This document shows positions 9,215 through 17,765 of a DNA stretch of 64,000 bases, in pieces. Positions within the stretch are counted from its first letter, which is position 1. Every line of letters begins with the position of its first letter. The notes under the pieces were generated by a model. That model was not told the DNA's origin. It did not search any database and saw nothing but the letters and a program-made list of their open reading frames with translations. Position numbers and translations under genes: made by a program. Source of the stretch: Bacteroidales bacterium (GTDB lineage: Bacteria; Bacteroidota; Bacteroidia; Bacteroidales; UBA932); the NCBI GenBank assembly GCA_016290415.1, contig JAEETP010000001.1:1-64000 (forward strand). The letters run 5' to 3'.

Positions 9215-11197
9215 ATGAAGCGCTTATTCCTTTTTCTGGCCTTTGTGTCGCTCTTGGCAGCCGCTTGCGATAAACAACCGCAGCCAATTCCCGATGACAT
9301 TGTCATTCCTTCCTACTCATCCGGCGAAAAGCATGGCAATATCACATACCAGCTGCTTATTTACAGCTTTGCCGACAGCGACGGCGACGGGATAGGCGAC
9401 TTCAACGGCATTAAATCCAAACTTGACTATCTTGACGCTCTCGGCGTATCTGCAATCTGGCTCTCTCCTGCACATCCGGCCGACTCATATCACGGCTACG
9501 ATGTCACTGACTACGCCGCCGTCAATCCCAAATACGGCACCGAGGCCGATTTCAAGGCTTTAATCGATGCTGCACACGCCAAGGGTATAAAAATATATAT
9601 GGACTATGTCCTGAACCATACCGGCAAGGGCCACCCCTGGCTTGCAGAGGCCCTTTCGGGCGCCGACAGTCCTTACCGCAACTGGTATCTGATAAGCGAA
9701 AAGCCCGCCTCCGAGTGGAGTTCTTTCCCTATGCTTTCGGGCTACTCATACAATAAAGACGAGTGGCACGCCACCACCAGCGGCTCGCCGCGTCTTACAA
9801 TCTCCAGCACCACAGAGAGTGTCACCGGAAGCGGAAACGCCAGCTGGAACCTGTGGACCTGGGCGCCGGGACAGGACGGTAAGGAGGTTAAGCTGACCGA
9901 CGGCGGAAACGGCTCATATTACACCGTTATGAACGTCAGCGGCAAGACAGGATTTCTTGTCAGAAAGAATTCAACCTGGAACGCCGGCTCCAAATTTGGC
10001 GCTGCTCAGCAGGACTTTACGGCTACAGAAGGCGTGCCCGTCAACCTTATGGCAGAGGGCAGCGATATTTATTTTTCAGGAAACGGACGGTATCGCTTTG
10101 ACCTTACCAATGTCAACACCAGCACCGTTTATTTTATGGGTGCCTTTGGCAGCTGGATGCCCGACCTCAACTACGGCGCGGCCGCCACGGCAGAGACATC
10201 CGCCCCGTTTATAGCCCTGGCCGAAACCGTGGACAAATGGATTGCCCTGGGCATCGACGGCCTCAGGCTAGATGCCGTCAAGCACATCTACGGCGGTATG
10301 AATTCCTTCAACAACGCCGCCAACGTCGCTTTCCTTGGCAAATGGTACGACCGCTGCAACGCCTCCTACCGCAAAACGCATAACGAAGATTTCTATATGG
10401 TGGCAGAGTGCTGGATGGATGCCGCAAGCGTTGCACCCTACTACAAAGCCCTTCCCGCAAATTTTGAATTCGACTTCTGGGAGCGGCTGAAATGGGTTCT
10501 GAACCAGCGCACCGGCTGCTACTTCTGCAAGGATCTGATGAGCTACAGAAAGCTGTATAACGCCAACCGCAGCAATGCCATAGCCGCCACCAAACTCACC
10601 AACCACGACGAGACCCGCGCCGCCACCGTCCTTGGGCGTGATATATCCAAGATGAAACAGGCCGCGGCATTCTTGCTTACCGCCGAAGGCGAGCCGTATA
10701 TCTACCAGGGCGAAGAGCTAGGCTACTGGGGCAAGGACGGAGACGAGGGCGGCCGAGACGAGCTGGTGCGCACCCCCATTGTTTGGGACAAGGCTGCAAC
10801 TGCCGCCACCGGCGATCTGGGAGGCCACCTCGACTACGATTTGTTAAAGGACGGCATTTCTGTGGAGAAACAGAAAACCGACAAAGAGTCGCTGCTGGTG
10901 ACCTATTTCAATTGGACCCGGGCGCGCAACACCTGCAAAGCCCTCTCCGACGGCAAGATGTCGGCCCACGCCAAATACAACGACAGCAACACTCTTGACG
11001 GCAGCATCGCCGTCTGGTATATGACCGCATCCAACGGCGAAAAGGCCCTTGTGCTGCACAATGTCGGCTCTTCCGAAAAGACTCTGGACCTGCCTTCAGA
11101 CAAGCTGGACAAGCAGGTCGTTTCGCTGGGCAGCGTGTCGGTGTCCGGCAGCACCGTGACCCTTGGCGCATCTTCCTCTGTAGTATTCCTTCAATAA
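9215..11197 (+). CDS. susG: SusG-like surface alpha-amylase (GH13) lipoprotein
   Basis: Endo-acting alpha-amylase predicted to sit on the cell surface and cut starch into pieces for the SusC/D complex. 660 residues. ATG 9215 is chosen because it gives a lipoprotein signal (LLAAAC, Cys18); an open frame from 9005 only reads through the previous gene. GH13 motifs: region I DYVLNH (Asp130-His135), region II GLRLDAVKH (nucleophile Asp353), region III VAECW (acid Glu398), region IV TNHDE (Asp465). A Gly/Thr/Ser/Trp-rich segment at about 185-305 interrupts the catalytic domain, as the CBM58 module does in SusG of B. thetaiotaomicron. Equivalence of that insert to CBM58 is inferred from position. 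The second GH13 gene starts 18 bases downstream. Confidence 0.92.
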   Translation: MKRLFLFLAFVSLLAAACDKQPQPIPDDIVIPSYSSGEKHGNITYQLLIYSFADSDGDGIGDFNGIKSKLDYLDALGVSAIWLSPAHPADSYHGYDVTDYAAVNPKYGTEADFKALIDAAHAKGIKIYMDYVLNHTGKGHPWLAEALSGADSPYRNWYLISEKPASEWSSFPMLSGYSYNKDEWHATTSGSPRLTISSTTESVTGSGNASWNLWTWAPGQDGKEVKLTDGGNGSYYTVMNVSGKTGFLVRKNSTWNAGSKFGAAQQDFTATEGVPVNLMAEGSDIYFSGNGRYRFDLTNVNTSTVYFMGAFGSWMPDLNYGAAATAETSAPFIALAETVDKWIALGIDGLRLDAVKHIYGGMNSFNNAANVAFLGKWYDRCNASYRKTHNEDFYMVAECWMDAASVAPYYKALPANFEFDFWERLKWVLNQRTGCYFCKDLMSYRKLYNANRSNAIAATKLTNHDETRAATVLGRDISKMKQAAAFLLTAEGEPYIYQGEELGYWGKDGDEGGRDELVRTPIVWDKAATAATGDLGGHLDYDLLKDGISVEKQKTDKESLLVTYFNWTRARNTCKALSDGKMSAHAKYNDSNTLDGSIAVWYMTASNGEKALVLHNVGSSEKTLDLPSDKLDKQVVSLGSVSVSGSTVTLGASSSVVFLQ

Positions 11198-11215
11198 CCG
11201 ATAATATCCCTACCT

Positions 11216-12541
11216 ATGAAAAAGATAATCATCCTGATGGCGGCCGTCGCCGCAATAGCAGCCTGCTGCCCCAAAGAGAAGCCGGCCGTGCACCCCGAGT
11301 GGAGCTACAACTCCGTAATGTACGAAGTAAACGTGCGCCAATATTCCCCCGAGAGCTCGTTTGCGGGCGTCCAGGCACAGTTGCCCCGCCTCAAGGAGCT
11401 GGGCGTGGACATTCTCTGGCTGATGCCTATGTATGAAATAGGTGTGGAGGGGCGCAAGGGCACCCTGGGCTCTTATTATGCCATCAGCGATTACTGCAAG
11501 GTAAATCCCGAGTTCGGCACTATGGAAGACTTTGACCGTCTGCTGGCCGCAGCGCACGAGCAGGGCTTCAAGGTGATCCTGGACTGGGTTGCCAACCAGA
11601 CGGCCCCCGACCACATCTGGATGACCACCAAACCCGCCGATTTCTACGAGCGCGACTCTCTGGGCAACGCCATCTGGGAATATGACTGGACCGACACCCG
11701 CAGCCTCAACTATGAGTGCCGCGAGGTATGGGCCGCCCAGGAAGAATGTATGCGTTTCTGGCTGGACAAGGGCGTGGACGGCTTCCGCTGCGACGCCGCC
11801 GGTGAAATGCCCGCCGAATTCTGGCAGGGCGCAATGCCGGGTATGAATGCCGACTATCCCGAAGCATACTTCCTGGCAGAGGCAGAGCGCACCAACCTGG
11901 CCGACGCCGACAGCACCTTCGACGCCACATACGCCTGGGAGCTGCACCATCTGCTTAACGAAATCGCCGCCGGGCAAAAGACCTTTGACGAACTGCGCGC
12001 CTATCTGGAGCGCGATGCGGCCAATTATCCCGAATCGGCCTTCCGCCTGACCTTCACCAGCAACCACGATGAAAACTCGTGGAACGGCACCGAATTCGAG
12101 CGTATGGGCGACTGTGCAAAAGCCGGCGCCGTGCTCTGCTTCACCCTGCCCAAAAGCCAGCCGCTGGTTTATTCCGGCCAGGAAATCGGTCTTAGCCGCC
12201 GCCTGCAATTCTTCGAGAAGGATCCCATAGAAGACTGGAGTGCCAACGAATTCACCGAATTCTACAAGAAACTCATCAGTCTCAAGCATAACAATCCCGC
12301 ACTGGATGCCGGCGAACGCGGCGGCAAATATGCCGAGATTCCCGCTCCCGACGGAGCATTCGCCTTCTGCCGCACCAAATGCGGCAACAAGGTGGTAACA
12401 GCCGTCAACTTCGGCACCGAACCCGCCGAGATTACCCTGCCCCTGAAAGGCACCTTCACCGAACTCTTCTCCGGCGAAAAAGTCCGCGGCCGCCAAACCC
12501 TCACCCTCCCCGCCGGCGGGTATGCCATTTATTTCCGTTAA
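11216..12541 (+). CDS. GH13 alpha-amylase-family lipoprotein
   Basis: Second GH13 glycosidase of the locus, 441 residues, with a lipoprotein signal (AIAACC, Cys17 or Cys18), so probably periplasmic or outer-membrane anchored. Motifs: GSYYAISDYCKVNPEFGT (about 85-102), region I DWVANQ (123-128), region II GFRCDAAGE (nucleophile Asp193), region III FLAEAE (Glu222), region IV TSNHDEN (Asp285). Region I ends in Gln128 where most GH13 enzymes have His, a substrate-binding residue, while the three catalytic acids are kept. It is the last gene before the ribosomal operon; no terminator is visible in the 104-base gap. It likely acts on SusG products, but its exact specificity cannot be told. Confidence 0.88.
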   Translation: MKKIIILMAAVAAIAACCPKEKPAVHPEWSYNSVMYEVNVRQYSPESSFAGVQAQLPRLKELGVDILWLMPMYEIGVEGRKGTLGSYYAISDYCKVNPEFGTMEDFDRLLAAAHEQGFKVILDWVANQTAPDHIWMTTKPADFYERDSLGNAIWEYDWTDTRSLNYECREVWAAQEECMRFWLDKGVDGFRCDAAGEMPAEFWQGAMPGMNADYPEAYFLAEAERTNLADADSTFDATYAWELHHLLNEIAAGQKTFDELRAYLERDAANYPESAFRLTFTSNHDENSWNGTEFERMGDCAKAGAVLCFTLPKSQPLVYSGQEIGLSRRLQFFEKDPIEDWSANEFTEFYKKLISLKHNNPALDAGERGGKYAEIPAPDGAFAFCRTKCGNKVVTAVNFGTEPAEITLPLKGTFTELFSGEKVRGRQTLTLPAGGYAIYFR

Positions 12542-12556
12542 TTGTTCAAAAACTTG

Positions 12557-12586
12557 TTGATAATTTGGAAATTAGTTGTATATTTG
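12557..12586 (+). promoter_or_regulatory. Promoter of the rplC ribosomal operon
   Basis: TTG at 12557-12559, a 19-base spacer and TATATTTG at 12579-12586 match the Bacteroidota consensus closely. Transcription should begin near 12593, giving an AT-rich leader of about 50 bases before the rplC ATG. This promoter is needed because rpsJ and the genes that normally precede rplC are absent. Confidence 0.78.
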
Positions 12587-12645
12587 CAGCCCGCAAAAAA
12601 TGCGCGGATTTATACAACTAATTCATTTACACCAAATTATCTACA

Positions 12646-13266
12646 ATGCCTGGATTAATTGGAAAGAAAGTCGGAATGACTTCCGTATTCGATGCTAACG
12701 GTATCAACGTACCGTGCACCGTAATTGAGGCTGGTCCGTGTGTTGTTACGCAAATTCGTACAGTAGAGAAAGATGGTTATGCCGCTGTACAGCTTGCCTA
12801 TGACGAAATTTCAGAGAAACACACCAGCAAGGCTCTTAAGGGCCATTTTGAAAAGGCAGGAACCACTCCCAAGCGCAAATTGGTGGAATTCAAGTCCTTC
12901 GACATTGATTCCCTCAAATTGGGAGACACTATCACCGTCGCAGATCTCGCATCTGTAGAATGGGTCGACGTTACCGGCACCTCTAAAGGTAAAGGTTTCC
13001 AGGGCGTAGTTAAGCGCCCCGGATTCGCCGGTGTTGGCGGACAGACTCACGGTCAGCACAACAGACTTCGCAAGCCCGGTTCACTGGGTGCATCGTCTTG
13101 GCCTAGCCGTGTCTTCCCCGGTATGAGAATGGGTGGTCATATGGGATGTGACCGCGTTAAGGTTCTCAACCTTCAGGTTGTCAAAGTTATTCCTGAAAAC
13201 AATCTTATCGTAGTTAAAGGTTCTATTCCCGGAGCCAAGGGGTCTTATGTAACATTGGAGGCTTAA
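12646..13266 (+). CDS. rplC: 50S ribosomal protein L3
   Basis: 206 residues, usual length. Binds 23S rRNA early in 50S assembly. The start [14 protein letters not shown] and the central loop [30 protein letters not shown] (about residues 136-165) are diagnostic of L3. It is the first gene of this operon, whereas rpsJ (S10) normally stands directly before it. rplD follows after 3 bases, so translation is probably coupled. Confidence 0.98.
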   Translation: MPGLIGKKVGMTSVFDANGINVPCTVIEAGPCVVTQIRTVEKDGYAAVQLAYDEISEKHTSKALKGHFEKAGTTPKRKLVEFKSFDIDSLKLGDTITVADLASVEWVDVTGTSKGKGFQGVVKRPGFAGVGGQTHGQHNRLRKPGSLGASSWPSRVFPGMRMGGHMGCDRVKVLNLQVVKVIPENNLIVVKGSIPGAKGSYVTLEA

Positions 13267-13269
13267 CGT

Positions 13270-13896
13270 ATGAAACTGTCAGTTTATAAAATCGACGGAA
13301 CCGCTTCTGGAAAAGAAGTCGTTCTTGATGACGCAATCTTTGGCATCGAGCCCAACGATCACGCTATCTATCTTGACGTTAAGCAGTACCTTGCAAATCA
13401 GCGTCAGGGCACACACAAGAGCAAAGACCGCAGCGAAATCGCACACAGCACCAAGAAGATGGGTCGCCAGAAAGGCGGCGGTGGCGCACGCCACGGTTCC
13501 ATCAAGGCCGGTATCTATGTAGGTGGTGGCCGTATCTTTGGTCCCCAGCCCCGCGATTATCGTTTCAAACTCAACAAAAAGCTCAAACAGCTGGCACGCA
13601 ACTCTGCCTTCACCTATAAGGCACAGGAAGAAGCCATCACTATGGTTGAGCCTTTTGCAATGGATGCACCCAAGACCAAAGACTTCATCAAGATTCTTGA
13701 TGCACTCAAGGCTAACGGCCGCAAGACCCTGGTCATCCTTCCCGAGAATTCGAACAATATTTTCTTATCGTCTCGCAACCTTCCTGAGGTGAAAGTCATC
13801 ACCGTTGACGAAATCAACACCTACACCATTATGAATGCAAATCATCTGGTGATGGTTGACGGCGTCCAGGATATCATTGCAGAAAGACAAAAATAA
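13270..13896 (+). CDS. rplD: 50S ribosomal protein L4
   Basis: 208 residues. Lines the peptide exit tunnel; in E. coli it also represses the S10 operon. Typical L4 loop KMGRQKGGGGARHGSIKAG (about residues 63-81) and FGPQPRDYRFKLNKK (about 90-104). It lies 3 bases after rplC and 9 bases before rplW. The leader here is short and I see no obvious L4-binding structure, so autoregulation as in E. coli is not supported. Confidence 0.98.
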   Translation: MKLSVYKIDGTASGKEVVLDDAIFGIEPNDHAIYLDVKQYLANQRQGTHKSKDRSEIAHSTKKMGRQKGGGGARHGSIKAGIYVGGGRIFGPQPRDYRFKLNKKLKQLARNSAFTYKAQEEAITMVEPFAMDAPKTKDFIKILDALKANGRKTLVILPENSNNIFLSSRNLPEVKVITVDEINTYTIMNANHLVMVDGVQDIIAERQK

Positions 13897-13905
13897 TCCA
13901 AAGCA

Positions 13906-14196
13906 ATGGGTATACTGATTAAGCCAATCGTAACCGAGAAAATGACGGCTCAAGGCGATAAGTTGAACCGTTACGGTTTTATAGTTGACCGCAATGCCAA
14001 TAAGGTAGAAATCAAACAGGCGGTCGAGCAGACTTACAATGTTTCTGTATTGAGTGTCAATACTGCAAACTATCACGGCAAAGCTAAAAGCCGTTACACC
14101 AAAGCCGGTTTGCTGACCGGTCGCACCAATCACTATAAGAAAGCTTATGTGACTTTGGCAAAGGATGACAAGATAGATTTCTACGCTAACGTTTAA
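13906..14196 (+). CDS. rplW: 50S ribosomal protein L23
   Basis: 96 residues, a normal length. Sits at the exit-tunnel opening and forms a docking site for trigger factor and SRP. The start ILIKPIVTEKMT and the region NKVEIKQAVEQTYNVSVLSVNT (interrupted by no gaps, about residues 32-53) are characteristic. It lies between rplD and rplB in canonical order, 13 bases before rplB. Confidence 0.97.
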   Translation: MGILIKPIVTEKMTAQGDKLNRYGFIVDRNANKVEIKQAVEQTYNVSVLSVNTANYHGKAKSRYTKAGLLTGRTNHYKKAYVTLAKDDKIDFYANV

Positions 14197-14209
14197 TTGA
14201 TCTGAAGCT

Positions 14210-15034
14210 ATGGCAGTACGTAAATTCAAACCGGCAACTCCGGGTCAAAGAAATAAGGTGATCAGCACCTTCGAAGAAATCACTTGCACAACTCCCGAGA
14301 AGTCCCTGTTGAAGCCCCTCCGCAAATCCGGCGGCCGCAACAACCAGGGTAAGATGACTATGCGCTATCTTGGCGGCGGTCACAAGCAGATGTACCGCGT
14401 CATCGACTTCCTCCGCGACAAGGATAAATACACAGCAACCGTCAAGACCATCGAATACGATCCCAACCGCACTGCACGCATTGCGCTGGTAGTTTATGAA
14501 GATGGTGAAAAACGTTACATCATCGCTCCTAACGGCATCAAAGTCGGACAGAAAATCGCTTCCGGCAGCGGTGTCGCCCCTGAAATAGGTAACACTCTTC
14601 CGTTGGCAGAAATTCCTCTCGGAACTCTGGTTCACTGCATCGAGCTCCGTCCCGGCTGCGGCGCCGCTATGGCACGTTCCGCCGGCACTTACGCTCAGCT
14701 TACCGCACGCGAAGGCAACCACGCTATCCTCCGTCTCCCTTCGGGTGAGACCCGTATGGTGCTGGTAACCTGCCGCGCAACCGTAGGCACAGTGTCCAAC
14801 ACAGATCACAACCTGGAGTCTCACGGAAAGGCAGGCCGCGTACGCTGGATGGGTCGCCGTCCTCGCAACCGCGGTGTCGTTATGAACCCTGTAGATCACC
14901 CGATGGGTGGTGGTGAAGGCCGTGCATCCGGTGGTCACCCTCGTTCTCGCAAGGGTCTCATCGCCAAGGGTTACAAGACTCGCAATCCTAAGAAGACTTC
15001 CAACAAGTTCATCATCGAAAGGAAAAAGAAATAA
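14210..15034 (+). CDS. rplB: 50S ribosomal protein L2
   Basis: 274 residues, full length. Needed for subunit association and near the peptidyl-transferase centre. Conserved features: [19 protein letters not shown] (about residues 41-59), the [18 protein letters not shown] segment (about 147-164), and the C-terminal [19 protein letters not shown] (about 226-244), which contains the conserved His of the DHPMGGGEG loop. rpsS follows after 22 bases. Confidence 0.98.
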   Translation: MAVRKFKPATPGQRNKVISTFEEITCTTPEKSLLKPLRKSGGRNNQGKMTMRYLGGGHKQMYRVIDFLRDKDKYTATVKTIEYDPNRTARIALVVYEDGEKRYIIAPNGIKVGQKIASGSGVAPEIGNTLPLAEIPLGTLVHCIELRPGCGAAMARSAGTYAQLTAREGNHAILRLPSGETRMVLVTCRATVGTVSNTDHNLESHGKAGRVRWMGRRPRNRGVVMNPVDHPMGGGEGRASGGHPRSRKGLIAKGYKTRNPKKTSNKFIIERKKK

Positions 15035-15056
15035 TAACGGAATAAATTAGGAAATT

Positions 15057-15323
15057 ATGAGTCGTTCACTTAGAAAAGGTCCGTACATTCAGGAGGCACT
15101 CGAGAAGAGAGTCATCGCTATGAATGAAGGGACAATGAAAAAAGAAGTAATCAAGACCTGGTCGCGTTCCAGCATGATTTCTCCTGATTTTGTAGGTCAC
15201 ACGATCGCAGTGCACAACGGAAACAAATTTATTCCGGTATACGTCACTGAGAATATGGTTGGCCACAAACTCGGCGAGTTTGCTCCGACACGTACATTCA
15301 GGGGTCACAGTGGTAATCGTTAA
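15057..15323 (+). CDS. rpsS: 30S ribosomal protein S19
   Basis: 88 residues. Binds the head of the small subunit with S13. Diagnostic start [10 protein letters not shown], the central [26 protein letters not shown] region (about residues 34-55) and the end [14 protein letters not shown]. It is in canonical order between rplB and rplV, 12 bases before rplV. Confidence 0.97.
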   Translation: MSRSLRKGPYIQEALEKRVIAMNEGTMKKEVIKTWSRSSMISPDFVGHTIAVHNGNKFIPVYVTENMVGHKLGEFAPTRTFRGHSGNR

Positions 15324-15335
15324 TAAATAATTACT

Positions 15336-15758
15336 ATGGGAGCTCGAAAAAGAGAAATGGCCGAAAGGCTTAAAGAAATAAAGAGTCGTACAGCTATCGC
15401 TAAGCTGAACGATGTTCCCACCTCGCCCCGCAAGATGCGTCTGGTAGCAGACATCATCCGCGGCAAGGAGGTCAACAACGCTTTGGATATCCTTAAGTAT
15501 TCAAAGAAGGAGCCCGCAACAAGGCTCAGTAAGCTCGTGCGCAGCGCCATCGCCAACTGGGAAGCCAAGAACGAGGACAACCGCAAAGAGCTGGAAAACG
15601 GCAATGTTTGCATTCAGACCATTATGGTAGACGAAGGTCGCACCTTGAAGCGCATCCGTCCCTGCCCTCAGGGCCGTGCCGGTCGCATCCGCAAGCGCAG
15701 CAACCACGTTACTATCGTACTCGGTACCAAAAATCAACCCGCTAAGGAGGAGGCATAA
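15336..15758 (+). CDS. rplV: 50S ribosomal protein L22
   Basis: 140 residues. Contacts all 23S rRNA domains and lines the exit tunnel. The core starts at [18 protein letters not shown] (about residues 27-44) and ends with the tunnel hairpin [29 protein letters not shown] region (about 100-124). About 20 extra N-terminal residues precede the core, common in Bacteroidota. It ends 2 bases before rpsC, so the two are probably translationally coupled. Confidence 0.97.
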   Translation: MGARKREMAERLKEIKSRTAIAKLNDVPTSPRKMRLVADIIRGKEVNNALDILKYSKKEPATRLSKLVRSAIANWEAKNEDNRKELENGNVCIQTIMVDEGRTLKRIRPCPQGRAGRIRKRSNHVTIVLGTKNQPAKEEA

Positions 15759-15760
15759 TT

Positions 15761-16540
15761 ATGGGACAGAAAACTAATCCTATCAGCAACCGTATAGGTA
15801 TCACCCGTGGTTGGGACTCCAACTGGTGCGGTAACTACCCCGAGCGCATCAAAGACGATGCTAAGATCCGCGAGTATCTTGACGCACGTCTGCAGAAGGC
15901 TTCTGTAAGCCGCATCATCATCGAGCGCACTATGAAGGTCATCACCATCAGCATCCACACTGCACGTCCCGGTATCATCGTGGGCAAGAACGGCCAGGAG
16001 CTGGAGACCCTCAAGGGCGAGGTGAAGAAGATCTGCGGAAAGGACGTCCAGATCAATATCTACGAGGTTAAGCGTCCCGAAGCTGACGCCAACATCGTTG
16101 CCAACAACATCGCACGCCAGATCGAAGGCCGCGTATCATATCGCCGCGCCATCAAGATGGCTGTCGCTTCTACAATGCGCGCCGGCGCAGAGGGCATCAA
16201 GGTGCTCATCAGCGGCCGCGTAGGTGGAGCCGAGATGGCCCGCAACGAACTCTACAAAGAGGGTCGTACCCCTCTGCACACTTTCCGTGCAGACATCGAC
16301 TACGCTCTTGCAGAGGCTCACACCAAAGTCGGTGTGCTTGGTATCAAGGTTTGGATCTGCAACGGTGAGGTCTATGGCAAACGTGACCTCAGCCCCAACG
16401 CAGGCGTAGCTGCTGCCAACAATGCAGGTGAGCGCCGCGGTGGCGAGCGTCGTGGCGGTCGTCGTGACGACCGTCGCGGTGGCGAACGTGGCGAGCGCCG
16501 TGGTGGCGAGCGCCGTGGCCGTCGCAACGACGCCGAGTAA
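15761..16540 (+). CDS. rpsC: 30S ribosomal protein S3 with long Arg/Gly-rich tail
   Basis: 259 residues; the mRNA-entry-channel protein of the 30S subunit. The body (about 1-215) is normal: [17 protein letters not shown] at the start, the KH-domain motif [15 protein letters not shown] (about 69-83), and the C-domain [20 protein letters not shown] (about 145-164). The last about 40 residues (bases about 16425-16533) are repeats of [15 protein letters not shown] and similar, giving a strongly basic RGG-like tail. It is the last gene of this operon; a strong terminator starts 23 bases after the stop, where rplP would normally follow. Confidence 0.97.
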   Translation: MGQKTNPISNRIGITRGWDSNWCGNYPERIKDDAKIREYLDARLQKASVSRIIIERTMKVITISIHTARPGIIVGKNGQELETLKGEVKKICGKDVQINIYEVKRPEADANIVANNIARQIEGRVSYRRAIKMAVASTMRAGAEGIKVLISGRVGGAEMARNELYKEGRTPLHTFRADIDYALAEAHTKVGVLGIKVWICNGEVYGKRDLSPNAGVAAANNAGERRGGERRGGRRDDRRGGERGERRGGERRGRRNDAE

Positions 16541-16562
16541 ACAGACCGTTTAACTCAAGCTG

Positions 16563-16594
16563 AAAAGCTGACTCCTGCTGGGGTCAGCTTTTTT
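16563..16594 (+). terminator. Rho-independent terminator of the ribosomal operon
   Basis: AAAAGCTGAC (16563-16572) pairs with GTCAGCTTTT (16583-16592), followed by more T residues to 16594. The strong stem and T-run directly after rpsC show that the transcript ends here and does not continue into rplP. Confidence 0.88.
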
Positions 16595-16615
16595 GTTTGC
16601 GCCTTCGCTGCCGCA

Positions 16616-16697
16616 GAAGCCCTCGCTAGGCTTCGAAAAAGCTTCGCTCCGGGCCAGGGAGAACATAGAACCCCTGTTCCCTGCGCGAAGCTTTTTC
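16616..16697. repeat. Nested inverted-repeat element in the rpsC/secG gap
   Basis: A perfect 13-base inverted repeat, GAAAAAGCTTCGC (16635-16647) and GCGAAGCTTTTTC (16685-16697), encloses a second stem, CAGGGA-GAAC (16655-16664) with GTTCCCTG (16676-16683). A small hairpin GAAGCC/GGCTTC (16616-16621, 16629-16634) stands next to it. It lies between two terminators in a gene-free gap and may be a small structured RNA, a REP-like or MITE-like element, or a remnant. No coding role is seen. Confidence 0.5.
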
Positions 16698-16744
16698 TAC
16701 GCTGTATCGCTCGTGCTTCTGAGGAAACGAGAACTTCGGCAACA

Positions 16745-16773
16745 AAAAAACCCGCCACACAGGCGGGTTTTTT
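16745..16773 (-). terminator. Terminator after secG (bidirectional)
   Basis: AAAAAACCCGCC (16745-16756) and GGCGGGTTTTTT (16762-16773) form a GC-rich stem with T-runs on both strands. It closes the minus-strand secG transcript, whose stop codon is about 20 bases away, and can also stop read-through from the plus strand. Confidence 0.88.
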
Positions 16774-16793
16774 ACGGTAAGAACCGTGAGCGA

Positions 16794-17174
16794 TTACTCG
16801 GCGGGGGTCTCTGCGGGAGCTGCAACTTCGCCACCCTCTGCGGGGATGGTGATCACGTTGTCAGCGGGGAGAGCGGGCTCGCCTTCGGTTGCGGGAGCGG
16901 TCTGGATCTGATTCTCGATGCTGGAAGCAGCACCCTTGCTAGCCTTGGGGGTGAAGAATGTAGCTGCTACGCAAAGCACCAGAACGATAGCTGCCAGCAC
17001 CCAGGTGGTCTTCTCCAGGAAGTCTGCAGTCTGACGAACGCCAAAAGTGGTGTTGCCTGCGGCAAAGTTGGCTGCGAGGCCGCCGCCCTTGGAATTCTGG
17101 ACAAGCACGATGAGGGTGAGAAGCACGCTTGCTACCACGATAATTACCGAAATGGTGATGTAAAGAGCTTGCAT
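16794..17174 (-). CDS. secG: Preprotein translocase subunit SecG
   Basis: Small inner-membrane subunit of the SecYEG channel. 126 residues with two membrane helices (about 5-25 and 58-78) joined by the typical cytoplasmic stretch LVQNSKGGGLAANF (about 23-36). The C-terminal about 45 residues are an Ala/Pro/Glu-rich low-complexity tail, as in other Bacteroidota SecG proteins. It follows lptE on the same strand but has its own promoter in the gap. Confidence 0.93.
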   Translation of the reverse strand: MQALYITISVIIVVASVLLTLIVLVQNSKGGGLAANFAAGNTTFGVRQTADFLEKTTWVLAAIVLVLCVAATFFTPKASKGAASSIENQIQTAPATEGEPALPADNVITIPAEGGEVAAPAETPAE

Positions 17175-17214
17175 ATTGATGTTAATTATTTGTTTCTTTT
17201 CTATTTAGGGGGTG

Positions 17215-17246
17215 CAAAGTAAGTTAATTTTTTGCGATTAAGCAAA
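17215..17246 (-). promoter_or_regulatory. Promoter of secG
   Basis: On the minus strand, TTTG (17246-17243), a 20-base spacer and TTACTTTG (17222-17215) give a near-consensus Bacteroidota promoter with one mismatch in the -7 box. It lies wholly in the gap between lptE and secG and would give a leader of roughly 35 bases. Confidence 0.6.
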
Positions 17247-17252
17247 ATAACT

Positions 17253-17765
17253 TTACCACTGCGCCACCGAGGCATTGAATATGTCCTCTACGAGGGTCTC
17301 GATAATCTGGTCGCACAGGCTTGACTCCACCTCGTCCAGCGTCAGGTCGGCGTCATAGTCCTGATATGCGGCAAACGATTTCTTCTCGAAATTCTCTTCC
17401 GGATGCTTTACATTCTCGAAAGTGGCCTTGCAGGTCACAGTCAGGCGGTTCTGCGCCGGCGTCTCGTCTTTGGCGATACCCTGAGCCTTGACGTCATACG
17501 ACTCCACGGTGACCACCAGCACCAGGTCGCCGTCCATTTCTACCTGCTCCAGGCTGGTAAGCTTCTTGAACTTGTCCTTGAGCGCCTCGCTGAGGTCGTT
17601 GGCCAGAGCGGGGTTCACCTTCATCGAATTATTGAGCACCGGCTCTATGGTGATGGTGTGCACGTCGGGGCGGATGGATGTCCCGGAGAATGAATAAATG
17701 CCGCAGCCGGTCAGGCTCAAAGCCATAGCGACGGCGATTATCGCTGATTTTATATATTGTTTCAT
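17253..17765 (-). CDS. lptE: LptE-family LPS-assembly lipoprotein
   Basis: 170 residues. Predicted plug lipoprotein of the LptD barrel, which places LPS in the outer leaflet. The signal ends in the lipobox LTGC (Cys21), followed by GIYSFSGTSI, the start typical of Bacteroidota LptE, then an alternating strand/helix fold without membrane segments. Its ATG overlaps the stop of the upstream sigma-54 activator by 4 bases (17762-17765), so the two are translationally coupled. This regulator-lptE-secG order is familiar in Bacteroidales, although a gene between lptE and secG found in some relatives is absent. Confidence 0.85.
   Translation of the reverse strand: MKQYIKSAIIAVAMALSLTGCGIYSFSGTSIRPDVHTITIEPVLNNSMKVNPALANDLSEALKDKFKKLTSLEQVEMDGDLVLVVTVESYDVKAQGIAKDETPAQNRLTVTCKATFENVKHPEENFEKKSFAAYQDYDADLTLDEVESSLCDQIIETLVEDIFNASVAQW

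Noticed and set aside
16593..17222. Plus-strand open frame of about 209 codons across the rpsC-secG gap
   Set aside because: It runs through terminators and antisense to secG; secG has clear SecG motifs and a promoter on the other strand.
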